Below the pieces are notes generated by a model, which was not told where the DNA came from, did no database searches, and was given only the letters and a program-made list of their open reading frames with translations. Shown here one piece after another: positions 38,901 to 51,700 of a stretch of DNA of 64,000 bases (position 1 is the first letter of the stretch; every line of letters begins with the position of its first letter). This DNA is from Henricia sp. BOLD:AAB3569 (Eukaryota; Echinodermata; Asteroidea; Spinulosida; Echinasteridae), in assembly GCA_037783545.1 (NCBI GenBank), contig JBBELK010000553.1, positions 496,001 through 560,000 of the forward strand. Direction: 5' to 3'. Both the position numbers and the translations under genes were made by a program.

Positions 38901-39760
38901 ATTTTGCATGCTCCAAACTGTATATATTCCGCACTTGTCATGCAAAATTGACAGATTTTCGCTGGGAAATGACGGAGAAATTTCAGAGTTTAGGGAAAGC
39001 GCAGCTCGGCTACGTGGTTATTCTTCTAACCGTGGCTGTTGGGACACCCTGCGCTGCGCTTGTGTACATTTGTACGGCCGTTGACTCACCCCAGATTGTG
39101 ACGGGAATTAGGTCAAAGTGTGTCCCAAATGCCGGCAAATTTGGAAATCAAGGAATTTTCCAACCAACTTCAAATTTTGCATGCTCCAAACTGTATATAT
39201 TCCGCACTTGTCATGCAAAATTGACAGATTTTCGCTGGGAAATGACGGAGAAATTTCAGAGTTTAGGGAAAGCGCAGCTCGGCTACGTGGTTATTCTTCT
39301 AACCGTGGCTGTTGGGACACCCTGCGCTGCGCTTGTGTACATTTGTACGGCCGTTGACTCACCCCAGATTGTGACGGGAATTAGGTCAAAGTGTGTCCCA
39401 AATGCCGGCAAATTTGGAAATCAAGGAATTTTCCAACCAACTTCAAATTTTGCATGCTCCAAACTGTATATATTCCGCACTTGTCATGCAAAATTGACAG
39501 ATTTTCGCTGGGAAATGACGGAGAAATTTCAGAGTTTAGGGAAAGCGCAGCTCGGCTACGTGGTTATTCTTCTAACCGTGGCTGTTGGGACACCCTGCGC
39601 TGCGCTTGTGTACATTTGTACGGCCGTTGACTCACCCCAGATTGTGACGGGAATTAGGTCAAAGTGTGTCCCAAATGCCGGCAAATTTGGAAATCAAGGA
39701 ATTTTCCAACCAACTTCAAATTTTGCATGCTCCAAACTGTATATATTCCGCACTTGTCAT
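23941..39760 (+). repeat. Homogeneous block B (about 58 units, one substitution)
   Basis: About 15.8 kb of array with exact 273-base spacing. I find a single difference, g to t at 32490, which changes ttgggacac to ttgtgacac in one unit. The block begins after the loss of gac at about 23938 and ends at a one-base g insertion at 39761 (catggcaaaa instead of catgcaaaa). The lone substitution matters: a block made purely by copying one consensus unit should carry none, so at least some read-supported variation survives here, or a single consensus error remains. It is a natural marker for mapping reads uniquely within this block. Confidence 0.95.
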
Positions 39761-39904
39761 GGCAAAATTGACAGATTTTCGCTGGGAAATGACGGAGAAA
39801 TTTCAGAGTTTAGGGAAAGCGCAGCTCGGCTACGTGGTTATTCTTCTAACCGTGGCTGTTGGGACACCCTGCGCTGCGCTTGTGTACATTTGTACGGCCG
39901 TTGA
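23954..39904 (+). other. Satellite-spanning open frame (5,316 codons), probably not coding
   Basis: This is the same frame as in block A, opened by the last indels of the first corrupted island and closed by the one-base insertion at 39761. It begins at an ATG inside the unit (the MTEKF methionine) only because an upstream indel puts a stop before it. The ends are therefore set by array defects, not by gene-like signals. A third stretch of the same frame is open from about 45650 to the window end (about 6,100 codons) and has no stop in view; shorter ones lie at 248-2656, 2660-3883 and 39666-43196. In the only segment with real substitution variety (1-2730), two of seven changes are nonsense. 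Confidence 0.1.
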
Positions 39905-42900
39905 CTCACCCCAGATTGTGACGGGAATTAGGTCAAAGTGTGTCCCAAATGCCGGCAAATTTGGAAATCAAGGAATTTTCCAACCAACTTCAAATTTTGC
40001 ATGCTCCAAACTGTATATATTCCGCACTTGTCATGCAAAATTGACAGATTTTCGCTGGGAAATGACGGAGAAATTTCAGAGTTTAGGGAAAGCGCAGCTC
40101 GGCTACGTGGTTATTCTTCTAACCGTGGCTGTTGGGACACCCTGCGCTGCGCTTGTGTACATTTGTACGGCCGTTGACTCACCCCAGATTGTGACGGGAA
40201 TTAGGTCAAAGTGTGTCCCAAATGCCGGCAAATTTGGAAATCAAGGAATTTTCCAACCAACTTCAAATTTTGCATGCTCCAAACTGTATATATTCCGCAC
40301 TTGTCATGCAAAATTGACAGATTTTCGCTGGGAAATGACGGAGAAATTTCAGAGTTTAGGGAAAGCGCAGCTCGGCTACGTGGTTATTCTTCTAACCGTG
40401 GCTGTTGGGACACCCTGCGCTGCGCTTGTGTACATTTGTACGGCCGTTGACTCACCCCAGATTGTGACGGGAATTAGGTCAAAGTGTGTCCCAAATGCCG
40501 GCAAATTTGGAAATCAAGGAATTTTCCAACCAACTTCAAATTTTGCATGCTCCAAACTGTATATATTCCGCACTTGTCATGCAAAATTGACAGATTTTCG
40601 CTGGGAAATGACGGAGAAATTTCAGAGTTTAGGGAAAGCGCAGCTCGGCTACGTGGTTATTCTTCTAACCGTGGCTGTTGGGACACCCTGCGCTGCGCTT
40701 GTGTACATTTGTACGGCCGTTGACTCACCCCAGATTGTGACGGGAATTAGGTCAAAGTGTGTCCCAAATGCCGGCAAATTTGGAAATCAAGGAATTTTCC
40801 AACCAACTTCAAATTTTGCATGCTCCAAACTGTATATATTCCGCACTTGTCATGCAAAATTGACAGATTTTCGCTGGGAAATGACGGAGAAATTTCAGAG
40901 TTTAGGGAAAGCGCAGCTCGGCTACGTGGTTATTCTTCTAACCGTGGCTGTTGGGACACCCTGCGCTGCGCTTGTGTACATTTGTACGGCCGTTGACTCA
41001 CCCCAGATTGTGACGGGAATTAGGTCAAAGTGTGTCCCAAATGCCGGCAAATTTGGAAATCAAGGAATTTTCCAACCAACTTCAAATTTTGCATGCTCCA
41101 AACTGTATATATTCCGCACTTGTCATGCAAAATTGACAGATTTTCGCTGGGAAATGACGGAGAAATTTCAGAGTTTAGGGAAAGCGCAGCTCGGCTACGT
41201 GGTTATTCTTCTAACCGTGGCTGTTGGGACACCCTGCGCTGCGCTTGTGTACATTTGTACGGCCGTTGACTCACCCCAGATTGTGACGGGAATTAGGTCA
41301 AAGTGTGTCCCAAATGCCGGCAAATTTGGAAATCAAGGAATTTTCCAACCAACTTCAAATTTTGCATGCTCCAAACTGTATATATTCCGCACTTGTCATG
41401 CAAAATTGACAGATTTTCGCTGGGAAATGACGGAGAAATTTCAGTGTTTAGGGAAAGCGCAGCTCGGCTACGTGGTTATTCTTCTAACCGTGGCTGTTGG
41501 GACACCCTGCGCTGCGCTTGTGTACATTTGTACGGCCGTTGACTCACCCCAGATTGTGACGGGAATTAGGTCAAAGTGTGTCCCAAATGCCGGCAAATTT
41601 GGAAATCAAGGAATTTTCCAACCAACTTCAAATTTTGCATGCTCCAAACTGTATATATTCCGCACTTGTCATGCAAAATTGACAGATTTTCGCTGGGAAA
41701 TGACGGAGAAATTTCAGAGTTTAGGGAAAGCGCAGCTCGGCTACGTGGTTATTCTTCTAACCGTGGCTGTTGGGACACCCTGCGCTGCGCTTGTGTACAT
41801 TTGTACGGCCGTTGACTCACCCCAGATTGTGACGGGAATTAGGTCAAAGTGTGTCCCAAATGCCGGCAAATTTGGAAATCAAGGAATTTTCCAACCAACT
41901 TCAAATTTTGCATGCTCCAAACTGTATATATTCCGCACTTGTCATGCAAAATTGACAGATTTTCGCTGGGAAATGACGGAGAAATTTCAGAGTTTAGGGA
42001 AAGCGCAGCTCGGCTACGTGGTTATTCTTCTAACCGTGGCTGTTGGGACACCCTGCGCTGCGCTTGTGTACATTTGTACGGCCGTTGACTCACCCCAGAT
42101 TGTGACGGGAATTAGGTCAAAGTGTGTCCCAAATGCCGGCAAATTTGGAAATCAAGGAATTTTCCAACCAACTTCAAATTTTGCATGCTCCAAACTGTAT
42201 ATATTCCGCACTTGTCATGCAAAATTGACAGATTTTCGCTGGGAAATGACGGAGAAATTTCAGAGTTTAGGGAAAGCGCAGCTCGGCTACGTGGTTATTC
42301 TTCTAACCGTGGCTGTTGGGACACCCTGCGCTGCGCTTGTGTACATTTGTACGGCCGTTGACTCACCCCAGATTGTGACGGGAATTAGGTCAAAGTGTGT
42401 CCCAAATGCCGGCAAATTTGGAAATCAAGGAATTTTCCAACCAACTTCAAATTTTGCATGCTCCAAACTGTATATATTCCGCACTTGTCATGCAAAATTG
42501 ACAGATTTTCGCTGGGAAATGACGGAGAAATTTCAGAGTTTAGGGAAAGCGCAGCTCGGCTACGTGGTTATTCTTCTAACCGTGGCTGTTGGGACACCCT
42601 GCGCTGCGCTTGTGTACATTTGTACGGCCGTTGACTCACCCCAGATTGTGACGGGAATTAGGTCAAAGTGTGTCCCAAATGCCGGCAAATTTGGAAATCA
42701 AGGAATTTTCCAACCAACTTCAAATTTTGCATGCTCCAAACTGTATATATTCCGCACTTGTCATGCAAAATTGACAGATTTTCGCTGGGAAATGACGGAG
42801 AAATTTCAGAGTTTAGGGAAAGCGCAGCTCGGCTACGTGGTTATTCTTCTAACCGTGGCTGTTGGGACACCCTGCGCTGCGCTTGTGTACATTTGTACGG

Positions 42901-43171
42901 CCGTTGACTCACCCCAGATTGTGACGGGAATTAGGTCAAAGTGTGTCCCAAATGCCGGCAAATTTGGAAATCAAGGAATTTTCCAACCAACTTCAAATTT
43001 TGCATGCTCCAAACTGTATATATTCCGCACTTGTCATGCAAAATTGACAGATTTTCGCTGGGAAATGACGGAGAAATTTCAGAGTTTAGGGAAAGCGCAG
43101 CTCGGCTACGTGGTTATTCTTCTAACCGTGGCTGTTGGGACACCCTGCGCTGCGCTTGTGTACATTTGTAC
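39761..43171 (+). repeat. Near-perfect segment in +1 register (about 12 units)
   Basis: The segment starts at an inserted g in tcatggcaaaattg (39761-39762). After that the units are exact for about 3.4 kb, shifted by one base. One substitution is present: a to t at 41445, making tcagtgttta. The segment ends where a g is lost from tacggccgttg at about 43172, which restores the register and opens the second corrupted island. The same inserted g in the same unit position is also seen at 20663-20664, so it may be a genuine shared unit variant or a recurrent sequencing error. Confidence 0.92.
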
Positions 43172-45760
43172 GCCGTTGACTCACCCCAGATTGTGACGGG
43201 AATTAGGTCAAAGTGTGTCCCAAATGCCGGCAAATTTGGAAATCAAGGAATTTCCAACCAACTTCAAATTTTGCATGCTCCAAACTGTATATATTCCGCA
43301 CTTGTCATGCAAAATTGACAGATTTTCGCTGGGAAATGACGGAGAAATTTCAGAGTTTAGGGAAAGCGCAGCTCGGCTACGTGGTTATTCTTCTAACCGT
43401 GGCTGTTGGGACACCCTGCGCTGCGCTTGTGTACATTTGTACGGCCGTTGACTCACCCCAGATTGTGACGGGAATTAGGTCAAAGTGTGTTCCAAATGCC
43501 GGCAAATTTGGAAATCAAGGAATTTTCCAACCAACTTCAAATTTTGCATGCTCCAAACTGTATATATTCCGCACTTGTCATGCAAAATTGACAGATTTTT
43601 CGCTGGGAAATGACGGAGAAATTTCAGAGTTTAGGGAAAGCGCAGCTCGGCTACGTGGTTATTCTTCTAACCGTGGCTGTTGGGACACCCCTGCGCTGCG
43701 CTTGTGTACATTTGTACGGCCGTTGACTCACCCCAGATTGTGACGGGAATTAGGTCAAAGTGTGTCCCAAATGCCGGCAAATTTGGAAATCAAGGAATTT
43801 TCCAACCAACTTCAAATTTTGCATGCTCCAAACTGTATATATTCCGCACTTGTCATGCAAAATTGACAGATTTTCGCTGGGAAATGACGGAGAAATTTCA
43901 GAGTTTAGGGAAAGCGCAGCTCGGCTACGTGGTTATTCTTCTAACCGTGGCTGTTGGGACACCCTGCGCTGCGCTTGTGTACATTTGTACGGCCGTTGAC
44001 TCACCCCAGATTGTGACGGGAATTAGGTCAAAGTGTGTCCCAAATGCCGGCAAATTTGGAAATCAAGGAATTTTCCAACCAACTTCAAATTTTGCATGCT
44101 CCAAACTGTATATATTCCGCACTTGTCATGCAAAATTGACAGATTTTCGCTGGGAAATGACGGAGAAATTTCAGAGTTTAGGGAAAGCGCAGCTCGGCTA
44201 CGTGGTTATTCTTCTAACCGTGGCTGTTGGGGACACCCTGCGCTGCGCTTGTGTACATTTGTACGGCCGTTGACTCACCCCAGATTGTGACGGGAATTAG
44301 GTCAAAGTGTGTCCCAAATGCCGGCAAATTTGGAAATCAAGGAATTTTCCAACCAACTTCAAATTTTGCATGCTCCAAACTGTATATATTCCGCACTTGT
44401 CATGCAAAATTGACAGATTTTCGCTGGGAAATGACGGAGAAATTTCAGAGTTTAGGAAAGCGCAGCTCGGCTACGTGGTTATTCTTCTTCTAACCGTGGC
44501 TGTTGGGACACCCTGCGCTGCGCTTGTGTACATTTGTACGGCCGTTGACTCACCCCAGATTGTGACGGGAATTAGGTCAAAGTGTGTCCCAAATGCCGGC
44601 AAATTTGGAAATCAAGGAATTTTCCAACCAACTTCAAATTTTGCATGCTCCAAACTGTATATATTCCGCACTTGTCATGCAAAATTGACAGATTTCGCTG
44701 GGAAATGACGAGAAATTTCAGAGTTTAGGGAAAGCGCAGCTCGGCTACGTGGTTATTCTTCTAACCGTGGCTGTTGGGACACCCTGCGCTGCGCTTGTGT
44801 ACATTTGTACGGCCGTTGACTCACCCCAGATTGTGACGGGAATTAGGTCAAAGTGTGTCCCAAATGCCGGCAAATTTGGAAATCAAGGAATTTTCCAACC
44901 AACTTCAAATTTTGCATGCTCCACAACTGTATATATTCCGCACTTGTCATGCAAAATTGACAGATTTTCGCTGGGAAATGACGGAGAAATTTCAGAGTTT
45001 AGGGAAAGCGCAGCTCGGCTACGTGGTTATTCTTCTAACCGTGGCTGTTGGGACACCCTGCGCTGCGCTTGTGTAACATTTGTACGGCCGTTGACTCACC
45101 CCAGATTGTGACGGGAATTAGGTCAAAGTGTGTCCCAAATGCCGGCAAATTTGGAAATCAAGGAATTTCCAACCAACTTCAAATTTGCATGCTCCAAACT
45201 GTAATTCCGCACTTGTCATGCAAAATTGACAGATTTTCGCTGGGAAATGACGGAGAAATTTCAGAGTTTAGGGAAAGCGCAGCTCGGCTACGTGGTTATT
45301 CTTCTAACCGTGGCTGTTGGGACACCCTGCGCTGCGCTTGTGTACATTTGTACGGCCGTTGACTCACCCCAGATTGTGACGGGAATTAGGTCAAAGTGTG
45401 TCCCAAATGCCGGCAAATTTGGAAATCAAGGAATTTTCCAACCAACTTCAAATTTTGCATGCTCCAAACTGTATATATTCCGCACTTGTCATGCAAAATT
45501 GACAGATTTTCGCTGGGAAATGACGGAGAAATTTCAGAGTTTAGGGAAAGCGCAGCTCGGCTACGTGGTTATTCTTCTAACCGTGGCTGTTGGGACACCC
45601 TGCGCTGCGCTTGTGTACATTTGTACGGCCGTTGACTCACCCCAGATTGTGACGGGAATTAGGTCAAAGTGTGTCCCAAATGCCGGCAAATTTGGAAATC
45701 AAGGAATTTTCCAACCAACTTCAAATTTTGCATGCTCCAAACTGTATATATTCCGCACGT
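43172..45760 (+). repeat. Second corrupted array island (about 9.5 units)
   Basis: About 2.6 kb in which most units carry one or more short indels. Examples: loss of g at about 43172, shortened tttt at about 43250 and 45168, lengthened t and c runs at about 43600 and 43690, an extra g at about 44230, an extra ttc at about 44487, an inserted a at about 44923 and 45075, loss of three bases from the tatata region at about 45203 and an inserted g at 45759. One clean substitution, c to t, lies at 43491. Two units, starting at about 43682 and 43955, are nearly intact. The register wanders (+1, +2, -1) and returns to exactly 0 by 45943. Compared with the first island, it is shorter and never as dense. 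Confidence 0.9.
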
Positions 45761-48700
45761 TGTCATGCAAAATTGACAGATTTTCGCTGGGAAATGACGG
45801 AGAAATTTCAGAGTTTAGGGAAAGCGCAGCTCGGCTACGTGGTTATTCTTCTAACCGTGGCTGTTGGGACACCCTGCGCTGCGCTTGTGTACATTTGTAC
45901 GGCCGTTGACTCACCCCAGATTGTGACGGGAATTAGGTCAAAGTGTGTCCCAAATGCCGGCAAATTTGGAAATCAAGGAATTTTCCAACCAACTTCAAAT
46001 TTTGCATGCTCCAAACTGTATATATTCCGCACTTGTCATGCAAAATTGACAGATTTTCGCTGGGAAATGACGGAGAAATTTCAGAGTTTAGGGAAAGCGC
46101 AGCTCGGCTACGTGGTTATTCTTCTAACCGTGGCTGTTGGGACACCCTGCGCTGCGCTTGTGTACATTTGTACGGCCGTTGACTCACCCCAGATTGTGAC
46201 GGGAATTAGGTCAAAGTGTGTCCCAAATGCCGGCAAATTTGGAAATCAAGGAATTTTCCAACCAACTTCAAATTTTGCATGCTCCAAACTGTATATATTC
46301 CGCACTTGTCATGCAAAATTGACAGATTTTCGCTGGGAAATGACGGAGAAATTTCAGAGTTTAGGGAAAGCGCAGCTCGGCTACGTGGTTATTCTTCTAA
46401 CCGTGGCTGTTGGGACACCCTGCGCTGCGCTTGTGTACATTTGTACGGCCGTTGACTCACCCCAGATTGTGACGGGAATTAGGTCAAAGTGTGTCCCAAA
46501 TGCCGGCAAATTTGGAAATCAAGGAATTTTCCAACCAACTTCAAATTTTGCATGCTCCAAACTGTATATATTCCGCACTTGTCATGCAAAATTGACAGAT
46601 TTTCGCTGGGAAATGACGGAGAAATTTCAGAGTTTAGGGAAAGCGCAGCTCGGCTACGTGGTTATTCTTCTAACCGTGGCTGTTGGGACACCCTGCGCTG
46701 CGCTTGTGTACATTTGTACGGCCGTTGACTCACCCCAGATTGTGACGGGAATTAGGTCAAAGTGTGTCCCAAATGCCGGCAAATTTGGAAATCAAGGAAT
46801 TTTCCAACCAACTTCAAATTTTGCATGCTCCAAACTGTATATATTCCGCACTTGTCATGCAAAATTGACAGATTTTCGCTGGGAAATGACGGAGAAATTT
46901 CAGAGTTTAGGGAAAGCGCAGCTCGGCTACGTGGTTATTCTTCTAACCGTGGCTGTTGGGACACCCTGCGCTGCGCTTGTGTACATTTGTACGGCCGTTG
47001 ACTCACCCCAGATTGTGACGGGAATTAGGTCAAAGTGTGTCCCAAATGCCGGCAAATTTGGAAATCAAGGAATTTTCCAACCAACTTCAAATTTTGCATG
47101 CTCCAAACTGTATATATTCCGCACTTGTCATGCAAAATTGACAGATTTTCGCTGGGAAATGACGGAGAAATTTCAGAGTTTAGGGAAAGCGCAGCTCGGC
47201 TACGTGGTTATTCTTCTAACCGTGGCTGTTGGGACACCCTGCGCTGCGCTTGTGTACATTTGTACGGCCGTTGACTCACCCCAGATTGTGACGGGAATTA
47301 GGTCAAAGTGTGTCCCAAATGCCGGCAAATTTGGAAATCAAGGAATTTTCCAACCAACTTCAAATTTTGCATGCTCCAAACTGTATATATTCCGCACTTG
47401 TCATGCAAAATTGACAGATTTTCGCTGGGAAATGACGGAGAAATTTCAGAGTTTAGGGAAAGCGCAGCTCGGCTACGTGGTTATTCTTCTAACCGTGGCT
47501 GTTGGGACACCCTGCGCTGCGCTTGTGTACATTTGTACGGCCGTTGACTCACCCCAGATTGTGACGGGAATTAGGTCAAAGTGTGTCCCAAATGCCGGCA
47601 AATTTGGAAATCAAGGAATTTTCCAACCAACTTCAAATTTTGCATGCTCCAAACTGTATATATTCCGCACTTGTCATGCAAAATTGACAGATTTTCGCTG
47701 GGAAATGACGGAGAAATTTCAGAGTTTAGGGAAAGCGCAGCTCGGCTACGTGGTTATTCTTCTAACCGTGGCTGTTGGGACACCCTGCGCTGCGCTTGTG
47801 TACATTTGTACGGCCGTTGACTCACCCCAGATTGTGACGGGAATTAGGTCAAAGTGTGTCCCAAATGCCGGCAAATTTGGAAATCAAGGAATTTTCCAAC
47901 CAACTTCAAATTTTGCATGCTCCAAACTGTATATATTCCGCACTTGTCATGCAAAATTGACAGATTTTCGCTGGGAAATGACGGAGAAATTTCAGAGTTT
48001 AGGGAAAGCGCAGCTCGGCTACGTGGTTATTCTTCTAACCGTGGCTGTTGGGACACCCTGCGCTGCGCTTGTGTACATTTGTACGGCCGTTGACTCACCC
48101 CAGATTGTGACGGGAATTAGGTCAAAGTGTGTCCCAAATGCCGGCAAATTTGGAAATCAAGGAATTTTCCAACCAACTTCAAATTTTGCATGCTCCAAAC
48201 TGTATATATTCCGCACTTGTCATGCAAAATTGACAGATTTTCGCTGGGAAATGACGGAGAAATTTCAGAGTTTAGGGAAAGCGCAGCTCGGCTACGTGGT
48301 TATTCTTCTAACCGTGGCTGTTGGGACACCCTGCGCTGCGCTTGTGTACATTTGTACGGCCGTTGACTCACCCCAGATTGTGACGGGAATTAGGTCAAAG
48401 TGTGTCCCAAATGCCGGCAAATTTGGAAATCAAGGAATTTTCCAACCAACTTCAAATTTTGCATGCTCCAAACTGTATATATTCCGCACTTGTCATGCAA
48501 AATTGACAGATTTTCGCTGGGAAATGACGGAGAAATTTCAGAGTTTAGGGAAAGCGCAGCTCGGCTACGTGGTTATTCTTCTAACCGTGGCTGTTGGGAC
48601 ACCCTGCGCTGCGCTTGTGTACATTTGTACGGCCGTTGACTCACCCCAGATTGTGACGGGAATTAGGTCAAAGTGTGTCCCAAATGCCGGCAAATTTGGA

Positions 48701-51700
48701 AATCAAGGAATTTTCCAACCAACTTCAAATTTTGCATGCTCCAAACTGTATATATTCCGCACTTGTCATGCAAAATTGACAGATTTTCGCTGGGAAATGA
48801 CGGAGAAATTTCAGAGTTTAGGGAAAGCGCAGCTCGGCTACGTGGTTATTCTTCTAACCGTGGCTGTTGGGACACCCTGCGCTGCGCTTGTGTACATTTG
48901 TACGGCCGTTGACTCACCCCAGATTGTGACGGGAATTAGGTCAAAGTGTGTCCCAAATGCCGGCAAATTTGGAAATCAAGGAATTTTCCAACCAACTTCA
49001 AATTTTGCATGCTCCAAACTGTATATATTCCGCACTTGTCATGCAAAATTGACAGATTTTCGCTGGGAAATGACGGAGAAATTTCAGAGTTTAGGGAAAG
49101 CGCAGCTCGGCTACGTGGTTATTCTTCTAACCGTGGCTGTTGGGACACCCTGCGCTGCGCTTGTGTACATTTGTACGGCCGTTGACTCACCCCAGATTGT
49201 GACGGGAATTAGGTCAAAGTGTGTCCCAAATGCCGGCAAATTTGGAAATCAAGGAATTTTCCAACCAACTTCAAATTTTGCATGCTCCAAACTGTATATA
49301 TTCCGCACTTGTCATGCAAAATTGACAGATTTTCGCTGGGAAATGACGGAGAAATTTCAGAGTTTAGGGAAAGCGCAGCTCGGCTACGTGGTTATTCTTC
49401 TAACCGTGGCTGTTGGGACACCCTGCGCTGCGCTTGTGTACATTTGTACGGCCGTTGACTCACCCCAGATTGTGACGGGAATTAGGTCAAAGTGTGTCCC
49501 AAATGCCGGCAAATTTGGAAATCAAGGAATTTTCCAACCAACTTCAAATTTTGCATGCTCCAAACTGTATATATTCCGCACTTGTCATGCAAAATTGACA
49601 GATTTTCGCTGGGAAATGACGGAGAAATTTCAGAGTTTAGGGAAAGCGCAGCTCGGCTACGTGGTTATTCTTCTAACCGTGGCTGTTGGGACACCCTGCG
49701 CTGCGCTTGTGTACATTTGTACGGCCGTTGACTCACCCCAGATTGTGACGGGAATTAGGTCAAAGTGTGTCCCAAATGCCGGCAAATTTGGAAATCAAGG
49801 AATTTTCCAACCAACTTCAAATTTTGCATGCTCCAAACTGTATATATTCCGCACTTGTCATGCAAAATTGACAGATTTTCGCTGGGAAATGACGGAGAAA
49901 TTTCAGAGTTTAGGGAAAGCGCAGCTCGGCTACGTGGTTATTCTTCTAACCGTGGCTGTTGGGACACCCTGCGCTGCGCTTGTGTACATTTGTACGGCCG
50001 TTGACTCACCCCAGATTGTGACGGGAATTAGGTCAAAGTGTGTCCCAAATGCCGGCAAATTTGGAAATCAAGGAATTTTCCAACCAACTTCAAATTTTGC
50101 ATGCTCCAAACTGTATATATTCCGCACTTGTCATGCAAAATTGACAGATTTTCGCTGGGAAATGACGGAGAAATTTCAGAGTTTAGGGAAAGCGCAGCTC
50201 GGCTACGTGGTTATTCTTCTAACCGTGGCTGTTGGGACACCCTGCGCTGCGCTTGTGTACATTTGTACGGCCGTTGACTCACCCCAGATTGTGACGGGAA
50301 TTAGGTCAAAGTGTGTCCCAAATGCCGGCAAATTTGGAAATCAAGGAATTTTCCAACCAACTTCAAATTTTGCATGCTCCAAACTGTATATATTCCGCAC
50401 TTGTCATGCAAAATTGACAGATTTTCGCTGGGAAATGACGGAGAAATTTCAGAGTTTAGGGAAAGCGCAGCTCGGCTACGTGGTTATTCTTCTAACCGTG
50501 GCTGTTGGGACACCCTGCGCTGCGCTTGTGTACATTTGTACGGCCGTTGACTCACCCCAGATTGTGACGGGAATTAGGTCAAAGTGTGTCCCAAATGCCG
50601 GCAAATTTGGAAATCAAGGAATTTTCCAACCAACTTCAAATTTTGCATGCTCCAAACTGTATATATTCCGCACTTGTCATGCAAAATTGACAGATTTTCG
50701 CTGGGAAATGACGGAGAAATTTCAGAGTTTAGGGAAAGCGCAGCTCGGCTACGTGGTTATTCTTCTAACCGTGGCTGTTGGGACACCCTGCGCTGCGCTT
50801 GTGTACATTTGTACGGCCGTTGACTCACCCCAGATTGTGACGGGAATTAGGTCAAAGTGTGTCCCAAATGCCGGCAAATTTGGAAATCAAGGAATTTTCC
50901 AACCAACTTCAAATTTTGCATGCTCCAAACTGTATATATTCCGCACTTGTCATGCAAAATTGACAGATTTTCGCTGGGAAATGACGGAGAAATTTCAGAG
51001 TTTAGGGAAAGCGCAGCTCGGCTACGTGGTTATTCTTCTAACCGTGGCTGTTGGGACACCCTGCGCTGCGCTTGTGTACATTTGTACGGCCGTTGACTCA
51101 CCCCAGATTGTGACGGGAATTAGGTCAAAGTGTGTCCCAAATGCCGGCAAATTTGGAAATCAAGGAATTTTCCAACCAACTTCAAATTTTGCATGCTCCA
51201 AACTGTATATATTCCGCACTTGTCATGCAAAATTGACAGATTTTCGCTGGGAAATGACGGAGAAATTTCAGAGTTTAGGGAAAGCGCAGCTCGGCTACGT
51301 GGTTATTCTTCTAACCGTGGCTGTTGGGACACCCTGCGCTGCGCTTGTGTACATTTGTACGGCCGTTGACTCACCCCAGATTGTGACGGGAATTAGGTCA
51401 AAGTGTGTCCCAAATGCCGGCAAATTTGGAAATCAAGGAATTTTCCAACCAACTTCAAATTTTGCATGCTCCAAACTGTATATATTCCGCACTTGTCATG
51501 CAAAATTGACAGATTTTCGCTGGGAAATGACGGAGAAATTTCAGAGTTTAGGGAAAGCGCAGCTCGGCTACGTGGTTATTCTTCTAACCGTGGCTGTTGG
51601 GACACCCTGCGCTGCGCTTGTGTACATTTGTACGGCCGTTGACTCACCCCAGATTGTGACGGGAATTAGGTCAAAGTGTGTCCCAAATGCCGGCAAATTT

